From the NCBI GenBank assembly GCA_947034885.2, contig OX344757.2, positions 24,112,001 through 24,176,000 on the forward strand: a stretch of 64,000 nucleotides of DNA, written 5' to 3'. The translations under genes were made by a program, and so were the position numbers. Under the pieces are notes generated by a model. It made no database searches, had not been told where the DNA came from, and worked only from the letters and a program-made list of their open reading frames with translations. Positions 38,400 through 49,416 of the stretch are shown here, piece by piece. Numbering within the stretch: position 1 is the stretch's first letter; each line of letters starts with the position of its first letter. Source of the DNA: Thuidium tamariscinum. Its lineage: Eukaryota; Streptophyta; Bryopsida; Hypnales; Thuidiaceae.

Positions 38400-38640
38400 C
38401 ACTGCGTTGGCGCTACTCAGGGCGTGGACGTCAGGTGAGGGCGCGGACTCCAAGGTGCGGACGCCATGGCATACAGCAGAAGAGGGAGGACTTTGAAATG
38501 CGATCGGGCATGAGAACCAGGGAAGCGAAGGAGTTGGAAGCTTGAACTTCACTACGCTGGCGCTACTCAGGGCGTGGACGTCAGGGCGCGGACTCCAGCA
38601 CAGGGCGCGGACTTAATGTCAGGGCGCGGACCATTCTTGG
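38400..38640. repeat. Internal GGGCGCGGAC motif array
   Basis: Copies of CAGGGCGTGGACGTCAGG and CAGGGCGCGGACT lie in a direct duplication of about 75 bp (first copy about 38378-38454, second about 38530-38596) that starts with AAGGAGTTGGA and GCTTGAACTTCACT. No gene start is evident next to it now. It may mark a lost promoter or a duplicated element end. Confidence 0.6.
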
Positions 38641-38844
38641 TGTGCAAACGTGCATGCACTGCAAATGAGGTTGACTTCCCGCATGGGATCCCTCCTTGCT
38701 CCTATTTATTGCTCTTACAAGATTGTGTCCCTCCTTTCATGGAAACCAGGAACCATTAAATTCAGTCATGCTTTCTTTTAGATTCTTTATAGTGATGGAG
38801 AGACAAGAAAGCTTTCTCTCACCAATGTTTTCGTGACATTGGCT

Positions 38845-38945
38845 ATGTCAGGGCGTGGACGCAGGGCGCGGACTTGAGGGCGAACAATTCAAATACGTGG
38901 CGCGGACTTGAAGTCAGGGCACGGACGTGGTCGTACAGCACAGGA
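38845..38945. repeat. Small internal motif array
   Basis: Four copies of the core (TCAGGGCGTGGACG, CAGGGCGCGGACTTG, TGGCGCGGACTTGA, CAGGGCACGGACG) precede the segment shared with 36481-36720. Confidence 0.6.
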
Positions 38946-39419
38946 GGGAGGACTTTGAAATGCGCTTGGGCATGAGATCCTTCAATCCTTCCTTTTCTTG
39001 GAGCGGGGGAACCTTTAATTTTAGGAAGAACAACTTGTTCTACATTCCGACAAGACCATGAAAGCAAGATGCCAAATTGAAAAGCTCAATGGACTAAGAT
39101 TTGGAAGAAACTTCGTGGAAGAGCATGTACCCTTTGTTGTGGTGGAACATGTCGTTCCTTATGTCTTCTAACACTCCGAACTACTTTGAACCTTATTTGT
39201 GTCCCCCAAAAGAAACTAGTACTTTGAACTAAAAAGAATTTTTAGATTTAAAAAAAGAAGTCTTCTATTTACAAATGTTCCGGATATTTTGAAGAAATAT
39301 TTAGGGAATATAGAGGAAATGTAGTGTACTAGATACAAGGGTAAAACTTAATTTGTTTAAAATGAAAGAAGTAGTAGAGATTTAAACAAAAAATTGTAGA
39401 CCTCCAGTACGCCACTTCA

Positions 39420-41480
39420 ATTTTTCATCTCATCATCCCCTTTCCAATTTTTTATGCATCAAAAGCAAAACTATCTTATCCGAAGTCAATGCCATCTTTT
39501 TATTTCTTAATTCAATTCCTTTTCCATTTCTCTTGCTTCATTAATTAGCAAAACTCTTATATTTTTGGCCTCCAATGCAAAAATTCTTTTATGCGAAGTC
39601 ATTGTCATTCCTTTTTGTTGAATTATTTAGCCTCCTTGTTTTGTGGCATCATTCCTTTTTTATTGAATCGTTTTATCTCCTTCTTTTTTACTTCATTCCT
39701 AAAACTCTTGCATTCAAATTGAATGCCAATTTTTTTTTACGTCATTCGTTTTCCTATTTATTTTCCATTAATTAGCAAAGCTCTCATTCCCCAACTCTAT
39801 GCCATCCTTTTTTTGTTGCATCATTCTATCTTTTTTTGTCACCATTTCCTTTTCAGATTTTCATTTCTATTGGTCTTCATTAATTTCTAGAACTCTTTTA
39901 TCGTAATTAGCAATACCAATATTTATTAGTTGAATCATTGCATTGCCTTTCCTAAATGTATTTGGCTTCATTGATTAGCAAAGCTCTTTCATCCAATGTC
40001 AATGGGATTTTTTTTTGTACCACCAGCTAACCAACCTCTTTACTATTTTTTATTATGTTTTTTATTTTATTGTTTAGCAAAACTTGTCCATGTAACTCAA
40101 TACCAATTTTTTTTCGCCCTCATTCTCGTTCCTTATTTTTTAATCCTGAACCGAAATCTTTTCCGTCTTAATAAATTGTAATTTTTTTTCCCGTCAGTCC
40201 CTTTCCTATTTTTTTTATTCATTAGAAAAACTCTTCCATCCCAACTCAATAATAAATGTTTTTTATGGTAAGAAATGGAAGTCTTTCCATTCGCTTTCCA
40301 TTTCTCGTTTATTAAAATAGGTAATCAAACACAATGTTTGTTTCATATCTCTTTCACATTTGTTTGCTTTTATTAAGAACATCTAAAATGCACTTTCACT
40401 CCAACTAAATGACGTCTTTTTTCCTTACCTAATTTTTTTCATAGATTGGAAATGAATCCCACTCCAATTCAATGACTTTTCATTTCATTCCGTACATGTT
40501 TTTATGATTGAATCCTATTCCAAGTCAATGACATTTTACTTCATCAATTTCAAGTCAATGAAAATTGATTTTTTCGCCACTAAATTTTTTTATATTGGGT
40601 AACCATTTTTTATTAAATATGTACCTATTTCCATGCCAATTTAATCATCCCTACTTACTTTTCCCATTTTTTTGTACTTTGGATAACAATACACTTCCAT
40701 TGTAGTTCTGGCAATTACGTGATAGGAAATTGAAGGATGAGTGTTTGGGATTATAGTCAATCACTTTAACTTGTAAGTGAAGTTTAGAATCATTTCCAAA
40801 TAAAATTTACGAAAGCTTGGGTCTCTCTACCCCTCTTTTGGGTGCATTTATTTTGAAAGCACTTACATTCCAAGTCAATGCCTTTTCAACTTTTCTTTTG
40901 TTGGATTCATTTTTTTTTCATTTGTTTTGGCTTAATTAGCATAATTCGGTTCCATCTCAAGTTATACAAGAAGTAAATGGCACTACTCTTGTCTTCCTAA
41001 CTTTTTTCCAACCGAATGCCATTCATTTTTCTTTGATCATTACCTTCCTAATTCTTCGAAATTCATTAGCCAAATGTTCCATCCCAATAGAAGACGATTT
41101 ATTTCCTAAACTCTTTATAGTTTTATTTTATTGATTTGGAAGATTATTTTGTCCCAATTGAATGCCATTTTCTGTGGATATCATTCCCTCCCTAATTGTT
41201 TTTGGCTGCATTTGCAACATTATCCCATGCCATCCCAATGCACTTTATTTATTGTATCATTCCCCCCTATTTTTTTGGGGCTTGATTAGCGAAATTGTTC
41301 CATCTCACCAGAATGCCCTCTATTTTTTGGTGGTATCTCAAGTGAATGCCATTTACTTGTTTTCTATCATTAGCAACATTAGAAATGAGTTTTTTTCCAA
41401 TATAATGGCATTTGTTGTCCTTCCCTAATTTTATTCATTCATGGAAAAATGGAAATGAATCATAGTACAATACTCCAATT
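39420..41480. repeat. Satellite-like block, left flank of the cargo
   Basis: Many degenerate units of about 60-80 bp read, in reverse complement, as TGGCATTGA-TTGGGATGG-AGAGTTTTGCTAATTAATGAAG. This is the same unit that fills 47230-48800 in the opposite orientation. For example, 39427-39520 pairs with 48125-48196. ORFs of 60-90 codons here have no coding character. Confidence 0.65.
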
Positions 41481-41804
41481 CAATGACATTTCATTTCATG
41501 ATATAATTTTTGTATATGTATGATGTTGTTTCAAATGAGTATGTGCAAAAAAAACACGAAGTGATTTTGGCCTGGATTTTGGGCTAAATAATATATATTT
41601 CATAAGCGTCATAGAATACATAGTTGGAAAAGTATATGACGAGGTTACCATGACCATGACACCATCTAAAAATGCATGTGCCAATATCTAATATAACGAA
41701 TAATATCTATTGCCGAGATCAAAATTCTATAAGCCTATATTAAGCTAGGACCCTAAGTCTTCTATGAAAACATAAGTTCACTAGCTAGATAGTAGAAACT
41801 TCAC

Positions 41805-44089
41805 TTAGTCTATGTCCATTGCACTGCCACTTGGGCCAGCCTCGTTGTCATGTGTCCCTGCAATGACGGGAAGGTCTTCGTCCGAGCCTAAACGAAGTCT
41901 ATGAACTGCGGATCGAGTTCTCCGCGCTGGTCCATCTTCTTCCAATACAGCCCTCATGATTTGTGATTGTTTGAGGCTCTCAAGACATTGGCGAGTTCGA
42001 GGGCTATGCTGTTCAAGCAAGAAATCCATCCCTTCATGTCGAAAGGTTTCTCGCCACTCTGACTCCTCTAGTTGAACTAGTTTAGCAGGGTCAGGCATGT
42101 CAATGTCGTCCACCATACGAATCCCATCGTCGTTAGTAATACGAACTCCATCCCTACTCCACAACCACTGTCTAGGATGAGGTCCAAATTGAAAGTTTTC
42201 AAAAACCTCGTCCCAATGCCCATTGAAGCACTGATAGAAGAAATTCCGTCGTCCTTGGCTAAACTTGTCCTTCATTGGAATCAAGTGTTGACACACCTCC
42301 ACTATTTGAGCTGGATCTTTTTCCCAACCCCATTCGGCAAAAAGGTTTTGTTTATCCAACGAATGGACCTCAATTTCCAACTCCACACCAAGTCAGTTCC
42401 CCACTTCTGAGCATGATCAGGGGCATTTTCAGCATTATATTCCCAATGTAGTGGCATGTACGAAACTAATCCAAACAAATCATACAAGTGCTCATGGAAA
42501 GGAGCCTTGCACAAGGAACACTGTCGACGAACAACCATCAAGTTGATCAAACAAAATGGATGGTACAAGTGTTCGTACGTGCCTAGGTGCATTCCACCTT
42601 CAGGGCCAAATGGATTTAGACAAATGGGACACGTAGTACAATCATACACGAAGCTTGAAGGATTTGGCCACAATAATAGTGGATTGCCGTTCTGGTCGAG
42701 GGAAGAGCCAACTTCATTCTTGAAATCCCAATGGTGTTTGGACCAATCGATGATTGTTGTTCCACCACCAATGTCTTTGGTCACCATTTCATCCATGTTG
42801 AAATGATCATCCACGAGGGCCCACGATGTCAACCCAAAAACCCTCTCTTGATTGTGTGCGCCATAATTGTTGTCGATTTTTTGGAATTCTGACACCATTT
42901 GCTGAGTCCTATCAACAGAAAAGACGCATGCCATCTTCCATTGGTAATATTGCTCCATCAACGCTTCCAATTGTTTTTTCAATATCAAATTGTTTGCAAG
43001 CGCGTCCGTCAATTGAGTGCTCCGGTCAATTGGCATTGCTTGACCTGCATTTGTGGGTAATTCTCCAAATGACAGTGCATCATCTTGAGTACCCTATGTT
43101 GCACCAACTTCAACATGTTGCACTGGAATTTCATCATTGATTGGAGGCCCTTGCGCTCCCCCTCGTGGATCCTGACCATCATTGGCCAATGTGGCTGCTT
43201 CAAGAGCCTGCCGCAGCGCCTCTATCTCACGTTGTTGTTCACTTATAATATTGTTCTTGTCTTTGATTTCATCCCTCAATTTATTAACATCTTCATACAA
43301 AGAATGCAGATCCGCATTCCTCTCTTCCACTTCAATCCTCAAACTCTGAATTCGATCTGCAGTAGCTGTAACATCAACAATTCCTATTGTTGGTTCGTCA
43401 GTAGCTGGCACCTGTCCCTCCACAACATTTTCTTGTACACCCTCTTCAGTTGCACGCTCAGCCCTCCTCTTTTTAAGCCATAGATTTGTTCTATAGCTGA
43501 GTGCATGTGGCACATGAGATCCATCAGAGTCGTTATCTGTAGTAGAGTCCTCAGTGTCATGTAATGGTGGTGCTTCAACTTGTGTAGTTGTTTTACCCAG
43601 TCCACCTTGCGGGTACCTTTTTACCCCCCTTGGAATGAATCCATTTGCTGGGGTAGGAATGTTGACTTTGTCCCCCATTGTCTTCAAAGTTGACCAATCC
43701 ACTCTCTTGTTCAACTTCAGTTCCGCATGTACCCCTCGTGCAATGAAGAGATGCATTTCATTGCGTTTGACGTTAGGGACATCATACAACGCCTGGTACA
43801 CTTTGATGCACCGATTTGTGAACTCCTCATCAATGCAATGTTTTAAATTTGCCTTGTGGAAGCGTCGGTGATAGTTGTGTCGCTCTTCTAGGAAGACCTT
43901 GTCAATGTGGCACCACTCGATGTAATTGACACAATTTTCGTAAGTCCATGGGTCAGGCACGTCTTCCCACCCTTTGAATGCAAGCTTTGCGGGATTATGT
44001 AAAACATGCAACCGCTTACGATGTTTGTTTCCTGGTCGTAGTCGGGTCTTGTCTTGTTCCTCCTTCCTTGGTCTTGTCGGTGTAGCCAT
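41805..44089 (-). pseudogene. hAT cargo gene 1: coiled-coil plus degenerate RING-H2 protein, broken
   Basis: The gene begins at ATG 44089. The first part (to the TAG at 43096-43094) has a basic N-terminus, a globular block (WTYENCVNYIEWCHIDKVFLEER) and a C-terminal coiled coil (residues about 250-315 with EIKDKNNIISEQQREIEALR). The frame continues unchanged past the TAG to a RING-like domain. Counting from the Met at 43036, the ligands are C136-x2-C139, Y154-x-H156-x2-H159-x2-C162 and C173-x2-C176. Position 154 should be the third ligand cysteine and is tyrosine. A single-base shift near 42340-42350 leads to the last segment (EWGWEKDPAQIVEVCQ through an acidic tail MDID, stop at 41805). RING-H2 proteins are often E3 ubiquitin ligases, but the lost ligand makes activity doubtful. 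It is transcribed divergently from the kinase. The partner or target is unknown. Confidence 0.75.
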
Positions 44090-44184
44090 TTTCACGGGAA
44101 AATGTGAAAACCTCCCACGTAGCAATCAAAAAGACCCCGCACAACGCTCACAACCAACTCAATGAAGAGGTGGAAGGCTGAGAG

Positions 44185-44545
44185 TATGCAGGGCGGGGAC
44201 AAGTGAGGCGGGGACGGGTTTATATAGGGGCAGTCGGGGACATCAGGGCGCGGACGCCATCGCTGTCAGGGCGGGGACTCCATCGATGTCGGGGCACGGA
44301 CGCCAATGTCAGGGCGGGGACTCCATCGTTGTCGGGGCGCGGACGCCAGTGTCAAGGCGGGGACTCCATCGCTGTCGAGGTGCGGACGCCAGTGTCAAGG
44401 CGAGGACGCGTGTATCAGGGTGGGGACTCCACCCTGATATCGTGTTGGGGCGGGAACGCGATGGGGATGGGGCGGGGACGTGCGCGGGGGGACTATATAA
44501 AGCGAGTCCCCGCCCTCATTCCTTTGCCAAGTCCGCGCCCTATGC
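44185..44545. promoter_or_regulatory. Divergent promoter: motif array between two TATA boxes
   Basis: A minus-strand TATATAAA (44219-44226) lies about 130 bp upstream of the RING-like gene ATG. A plus-strand TATATAAA (44494-44501) lies about 197 bp upstream of the kinase ATG. Between and around them are some fifteen copies of CAGGGCGGGGACTCCATCG or GGGGCGCGGACGCCA, spaced about 25-30 bp, with two copies in reverse orientation at 44505-44545. The shared array suggests both cargo genes respond to the same regulator as the transposase gene. Open frames across the array are artefacts of the repeats. Confidence 0.75.
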
Positions 44546-44697
44546 CTCACATGCTAGTTCGTTCCCACGGCCTGTGCGAGTGAGTTTGGTGGGTGCTGGG
44601 CTTGGCCTACATATGTGACCTGGTTTTTTTGAATTTTTTTGAAACTTTCTTGCTTCGGGATTGATACGGAGGCCCATTGGAACTTTTTTTTTCCATT

Positions 44698-46925
44698 ATG
44701 GCAGGTGAAGGGAGTGGATCGGTGGACAAACGTCCTATGTTTGTAGACTTGGATGATGTCGGTGAAACGGTAATTCCATGTACAAACACGTTGATGGCCT
44801 CAGGTTCATCAAATCCTTCCTCATCAGGCCAGAAAAAACGCAAGAAAGAACAAAATCCCCAAATACCTAGACATGAATTCATAGTCGAAGGGAGAAAAAT
44901 AGCTGTGGTGTTCTACACTCGTCGAAGTACAAAAATGTTGAACAGGGAGTATGTGTTGCTCAACGAAGAGGGTGAATGCATGGTTGAGTGGCTCATTTTT
45001 GGCAAAAGTCCAAGTCCCAAAAGTACTTTTTTGTGAGTATAATGTTTGACAGTGAAATGCTTGATAGTTTATTCTATAAGAAACAAATTATAAAAAAAAT
45101 CTAAAAGTACCTAGCTTTTTGAGCGCCCCTAGACCTTGAAAATTATTATACTTTAGAAAAAAAAAATTTAGAAAAAAAAAATATTAGCTATAAGAAAAAG
45201 ACTTCATAAAATCCAGGCTTTTAAAAGTCATTTAAAAGTCCTTTGCAAACAATCAATACATGTCTATACAACAAGATTATGGTTTTTTCAAAGTTTAGTA
45301 AATTCCTCCTTAGAATCAAAGTCCTTTGTATGAATATAAATACTTAAGACATCTTTAAAAAGTCCTTGAAAAATATGCTGACAGCAAATTCGTCACACTC
45401 CTATATTTTCAAAAGTCCACTACACTTTCATAAAATGCTATAAAAATCATTTAACAACATAGCCATATTTATCATGAAGCTTAAGACCCTAAAATGAACT
45501 TTTTTTTCTTCTTCTAATTTTTAAAGCATATCCTACATGCATTTGAAAATTGGTTGAATGCAATTTTTGCCATTGTAACACCGTTTTGAGCCCATGAACC
45601 ATGCATTCACCCAAGAAGGATACCACAAACTGACGAGGGACCTGCGAAGGGAGCTGGAGTCAAAGTTTGAAGAATCAGAAGAATTCAACAACTTCTCAGA
45701 TTATTGGTTGCACCAAGAGTGGCTGGATAAACAAGTGGTCGCCTTGACAACCAATATAGTGTGTAATTGGTGTTATCACACGAGTAAGAAAGAAGATGGT
45801 AGCGACTGGGACACGGAGGACAGAGAGATGGTTACAAAATTGAAGGAGATTCAAACGTTTGCTCAACGATATTCTTCTTCACGTAAAAAAAAGCAAGCAC
45901 CATGGAAAGTGACAATTGAAGAAGCGATAACGGCTCATTGCGTGAGTGGAATATTCAAGTGGCTAGAAAGTTCCGTGAAAGTCATCCCCATGCCGGAACA
46001 AATTGCGATTGGGTTGTATGGGACCGTGAGGAAGGTGATCTTTACGAAACTTGAGAGCATTCCTAGTTGGATATTTTTTGCTGGGAAGAGCTTGAAGACT
46101 AAGAATGAAAAGGAGAAACACCAAGCAATCATCAATGAGGCAGGGGGGTGTCCAGTGAATCATCCTGGCATCATTCGAATTGCGTACCTCCACCCTAAAA
46201 CAATGGAAGGCTACACACTATGGTGGAATGGAGGATTTCTAATTTCTTTCTTGTCCAAATGCAATGCGAAAGTGAGCGAAGCACTGGATGTGGATGAGAT
46301 TGAGAGTGAAATTTCTACGGGGCTGACGAAAGAGGAACTTTCATGGGTTGCAACGTATCGGAGAAATCGAGTGAAATTGGCATTGTCATTACTTGTCATT
46401 GTGGGGAAATGCCATGATGCGCAGTACATGCACAACGACATATCTCCATCCAATGTTTTGCTCCATTTTGATAATTGGGAACGAAATAGGGTGTACATAG
46501 GGATATGTGATTGGGGACTTTCTAGCCGAGTTGTGGAGAAGGAGCCATCAAGGTATGGCTATCCCAGTATGGAGATCCTTGCGAAGGAGAAAAAAAAGCG
46601 AAGGTTTGCGGCCCCAGAATTGTTTTATGTATACGAAGAGCAGGGTTCATCAAACTCCATTGAGGCCATGCAAAAAACGCATTTGTATTCTATGGCAGCT
46701 GATGCATATGCGGTGGGATGGATAGCTTCTGCAATTTGGAATGAAGAGTGGGACCCTAATTACTTCACAACGAAAAATCCAGAGCAGTATCAGAATTTCA
46801 GGATCAAATTGGGAAGCCTCGTAAAAGAAGATGTGCGTGAAAGGGCAACAGTGCCAAATGTTCTAGACAAATTGAAGAAGGCCCCCCACTGTTGGATGAT
46901 GCCGGATTGTTGTTATTGTACATAG
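44698..46925 (+). CDS. hAT cargo gene 2: protein kinase
   Basis: Exon 1 runs from ATG 44698 to about 45032, with a basic patch GQKKRKKE that could be a nuclear localisation signal. A strong GTGAGT donor starts an AT-rich intron of about 560 bp. Exon 2 runs from about 45591 to the stop at 46925. Numbering from Met 45594, the kinase domain shows a Gly-loop G140-x2-G143, K165 (FAGKSLK), E182 as the helix-C glutamate, a catalytic loop H280-N281-D282 with N287, a DWG magnesium motif (D306), APE at 340-342 and D370 of subdomain IX. All residues usually needed for catalysis are present, with HND for HRD and DWG for DFG. The substrate is unknown. The simplest donor/acceptor pair (45032/45591) does not preserve phase, so either an extra exon, another splice site or a small lesion exists there. 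The exon 2 frame has a stop at 45576-45578, so it cannot extend far upstream unspliced. Confidence 0.8.
45033..45590 (+). other. Intron of the kinase gene (borders tentative)
   Basis: AT-rich, no ORF, begins GTGAGTAT and ends TTTTGAG before CCCATGAACC. The combination leaves two bases after exon 1 and then runs out of frame, so at least one border is wrong or the gene carries an indel. Confidence 0.45.
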
Positions 46926-47229
46926 TATTTTGTTTTTAATACTTTTTGTAGTTTAGCATATATTTCAGGCATAGAAGAAAATCATCCTCATAGAGGAGCC
47001 TATGTACCTACTTGGCAATTGCCAAACAGCATGAATATATATTAAATCGGATGTGTAATTGTGTACCATACTCAAAATCCCAAAATATATTAATATGCCA
47101 TTTCATTGTTCTTTCCTCATGGCATTTTTTATGACTTCTATGAATTGATGATAAAACGTAAATGAAAACTATGGATGCAATAGTTTGGTATAAAAATGCA
47201 TACACTTAATTTTTTTCACTATGCCTATG
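46926..47229. other. 3' flank of the kinase gene
   Basis: AT-rich sequence with no coding signal, probably holding the 3' UTR and polyadenylation region of the kinase transcript. Confidence 0.4.
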
Positions 47230-48820
47230 TTTTAGGAATTAATGAAGCCCCCCCAAAGAAGGGAAAATGAATGATCCAACAAAAAAATGAATGACATTGA
47301 AGTAGAATGGAAGAATTTTAGGAATGAAGAGAAAACAAAAAAAGGAAAAGGAAAGATGGAACAAAAAAATAATGGCTTTGACTTGGGATGGAAGAACTTT
47401 AGGAAATATTACAAAAATAAAATAGGGAAGGGAATGATTCAACAAATAAAGAGAAACTATGAGTTGGAATAAAGTAGTCCTGCTAATTAATGACGGTAAA
47501 CAAAAAAGAAAAAGGAATGATTCAACAAAAAAGAGAACAAGAACTATGAGTTGGGATGGGAGAATTGTAGGAATGAAGCCAAAAAAATAGGGAAAGAAAA
47601 TATAGAACAGAAAATGAACATTTTGCTTTCAATTGGGATGGAAGGGTTTTAGAAAGGAGGCCCCCCAAAAGGAAAGGGAATGATGGAATTATAGAAAAAT
47701 GGCTTTGAATTAGGATGGGAGAGTCTTGTTAATTAATGAAGCAAAACAGAAACGAAGATGGAATTATTCAAGAAAAAATAAAATAAAAACTATGAGTTGG
47801 GATGGGAGAGTTTTAGGAATGAAGCCAAAAAAATAAGAGAGAGAATGACTTAAACCAAAAAGAATGGAATGGAGTTGGGATAAGAAGAGCTTTGCTAATT
47901 AATAAAAAACATAGGAAACGAAATGATGGAACAAATACGAAATGGCATTCAGTTCAGATGGGAGAGTTCTAGGAATGAAGCCAAAAAAAAGGGAAAGGGA
48001 ATGATTCATCCAAAAAATTGACAATGATTTGGAATGAAAGAGTTTTAGGATTCAAGGAAAAAAATAGAAAAGCTTTGTTAATTAATGAGGCGAGAAAAAT
48101 AGAAAAAGGAATGATTTAATCAAAAACAAATGGCATTGACTTGGGATGGGAGAGTTTTGCTTATGATGCAAAAGAAATTGGAAGGAAATGATGGAATAAT
48201 AAATTAAAGTTGTTTGGGTGTTAGAGTGAAATGATTTAACACTTTAAAATTTTTTGGAATGGTGGAGTGACTAAGGATATGGAAATGGTTTGGGTGCTAC
48301 AGTGATGTGATCTAACATTAAAAAAACTTGGAATGGTTTGGATGTTAATGTGATATGAATGATAAACAAAAATAAGGAGGGAAATAAAATGTTGTTGGGT
48401 TTTGAAAATCCGTTTAAGCTTTATGTTAACAAAATGTTGTTGATAAAAGCAAACTCAATGAAAGAGGGATAAGTCCACAAAAAATAAGGAGTCAAAGTGA
48501 TTTCATCTAACAACAAACACAAATTACCATTGAGTTGGGATAGAGTTGGGATAGAGTTGGGATGCCACAAAAAATAAATGGAATTGAGTTCGGATGAAAG
48601 AGTTTTGCTAATGATCAACCAAAAATAAATGGCCTTTGGTTGGAATGGAACAATTTTGGTAATCACATGAAATAAAATAGGGAAAAGAAATCATTCTACA
48701 CTAGACAAATGGCATTGAATTAAAATCGAAGAGTTTTGGTAATGATGCGAAGAAATAGGAAAGGGAATGATTCCGCCAATAAAAATAATCGCAAAGACTT
48801 GGAATGGAAGTGTGCTTCAA
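47230..48820. repeat. Satellite-like block, right flank of the cargo, inverted to 39420-41480
   Basis: More than fifteen degenerate units contain AAATGGCATTGA, TTGGGATGGGAGAGTTTTG, CTAATTAATGAAGC and AAAGGGAATGATTCAACAAA. The reverse complement of the same unit fills 39420-41480. The two cargo genes therefore sit between long degenerate inverted repeats. Confidence 0.65.
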
Positions 48821-49270
48821 AAGTCAATGTCCAAAAGGGGAGGTAAAGTGACCCAAGCTTTTGAAAAGCGTACCAATTTATTTTAGGAGTAATATGATCT
48901 AACATTAAAAGAAATAAGGGATGGTGGAGTGCTTTGGAATATAGAAATGGCTTAGGTGTTAGAGTGATATGATCTAACACCCAAAAAATATATGGAATGG
49001 TGGAGTGATTTGGATATGGAAATGGTTTGCATGTTATAGTGAGGTAATTTAACACCTCCTAAAAATATAAAATGGTGTAGTGATTTGGATATGAAAATGG
49101 TTTGGATGTTAGAGTGATGTAATTTCACACCTAAAAAAAAATGGAATGGTGGAGTAATTTGGATATGAAAATGGTTTGGGTATTAGACTAATTAGAGTGA
49201 TATGATGTAACATTAAAAAAAATATAAAGTGTTGGAGTGACTAGGAAAGTGGGAATATGGAATATAAAAA
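48200..49270. repeat. Second tandem family (GGAATGGTGGAGTGATTTGGATATGG type)
   Basis: Units of about 60-65 bp contain GGAATGGTGGAGTGA, TTGGATATGGAAATGG, TTTGGGTGTTAGAGTGAT and ATGATCTAACA. They lie at 48200-48360 and again at 48890-49260, interrupted by units of the previous family. Confidence 0.6.
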
Positions 49271-49315
49271 GGAAATATGTAGAAGCATATTAATTAATTT
49301 TAAGGTGGTCCCAAA

Positions 49316-49416
49316 TCCCGTCCGCGCCCTGACTATCGTGTCCCCGCCCTGACGATTGCGTCCCCACCCTAACGATCGCGTCCCCGCCCTGATGATCGCG
49401 TCCCCGCCCTGCATGT
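49316..49416. repeat. Right subterminal motif array, inverted to the left array
   Basis: Five copies spaced exactly about 20 bp read, in reverse complement, AGGGCGGGGACGCGATC or AGGGCGCGGACGGG. They lie about 150-250 bp inside the right terminus and in opposite orientation to the array at 29818-30055, as expected for transposase-binding sites that make the two ends equivalent. Confidence 0.75.

Noticed and set aside
42456-42806. Plus-strand ORFs across the RING-like region (also 43554-43871)
   Set aside because: Shadows of the minus-strand cargo gene, which has the zinc-ligand pattern and coiled coil.
44203-44618. Two overlapping ORFs of 110-126 codons in the divergent promoter
   Set aside because: Repeat-driven frames across the motif array that also cover the plus-strand TATA box. 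Similar frames occur at 36029-36347.
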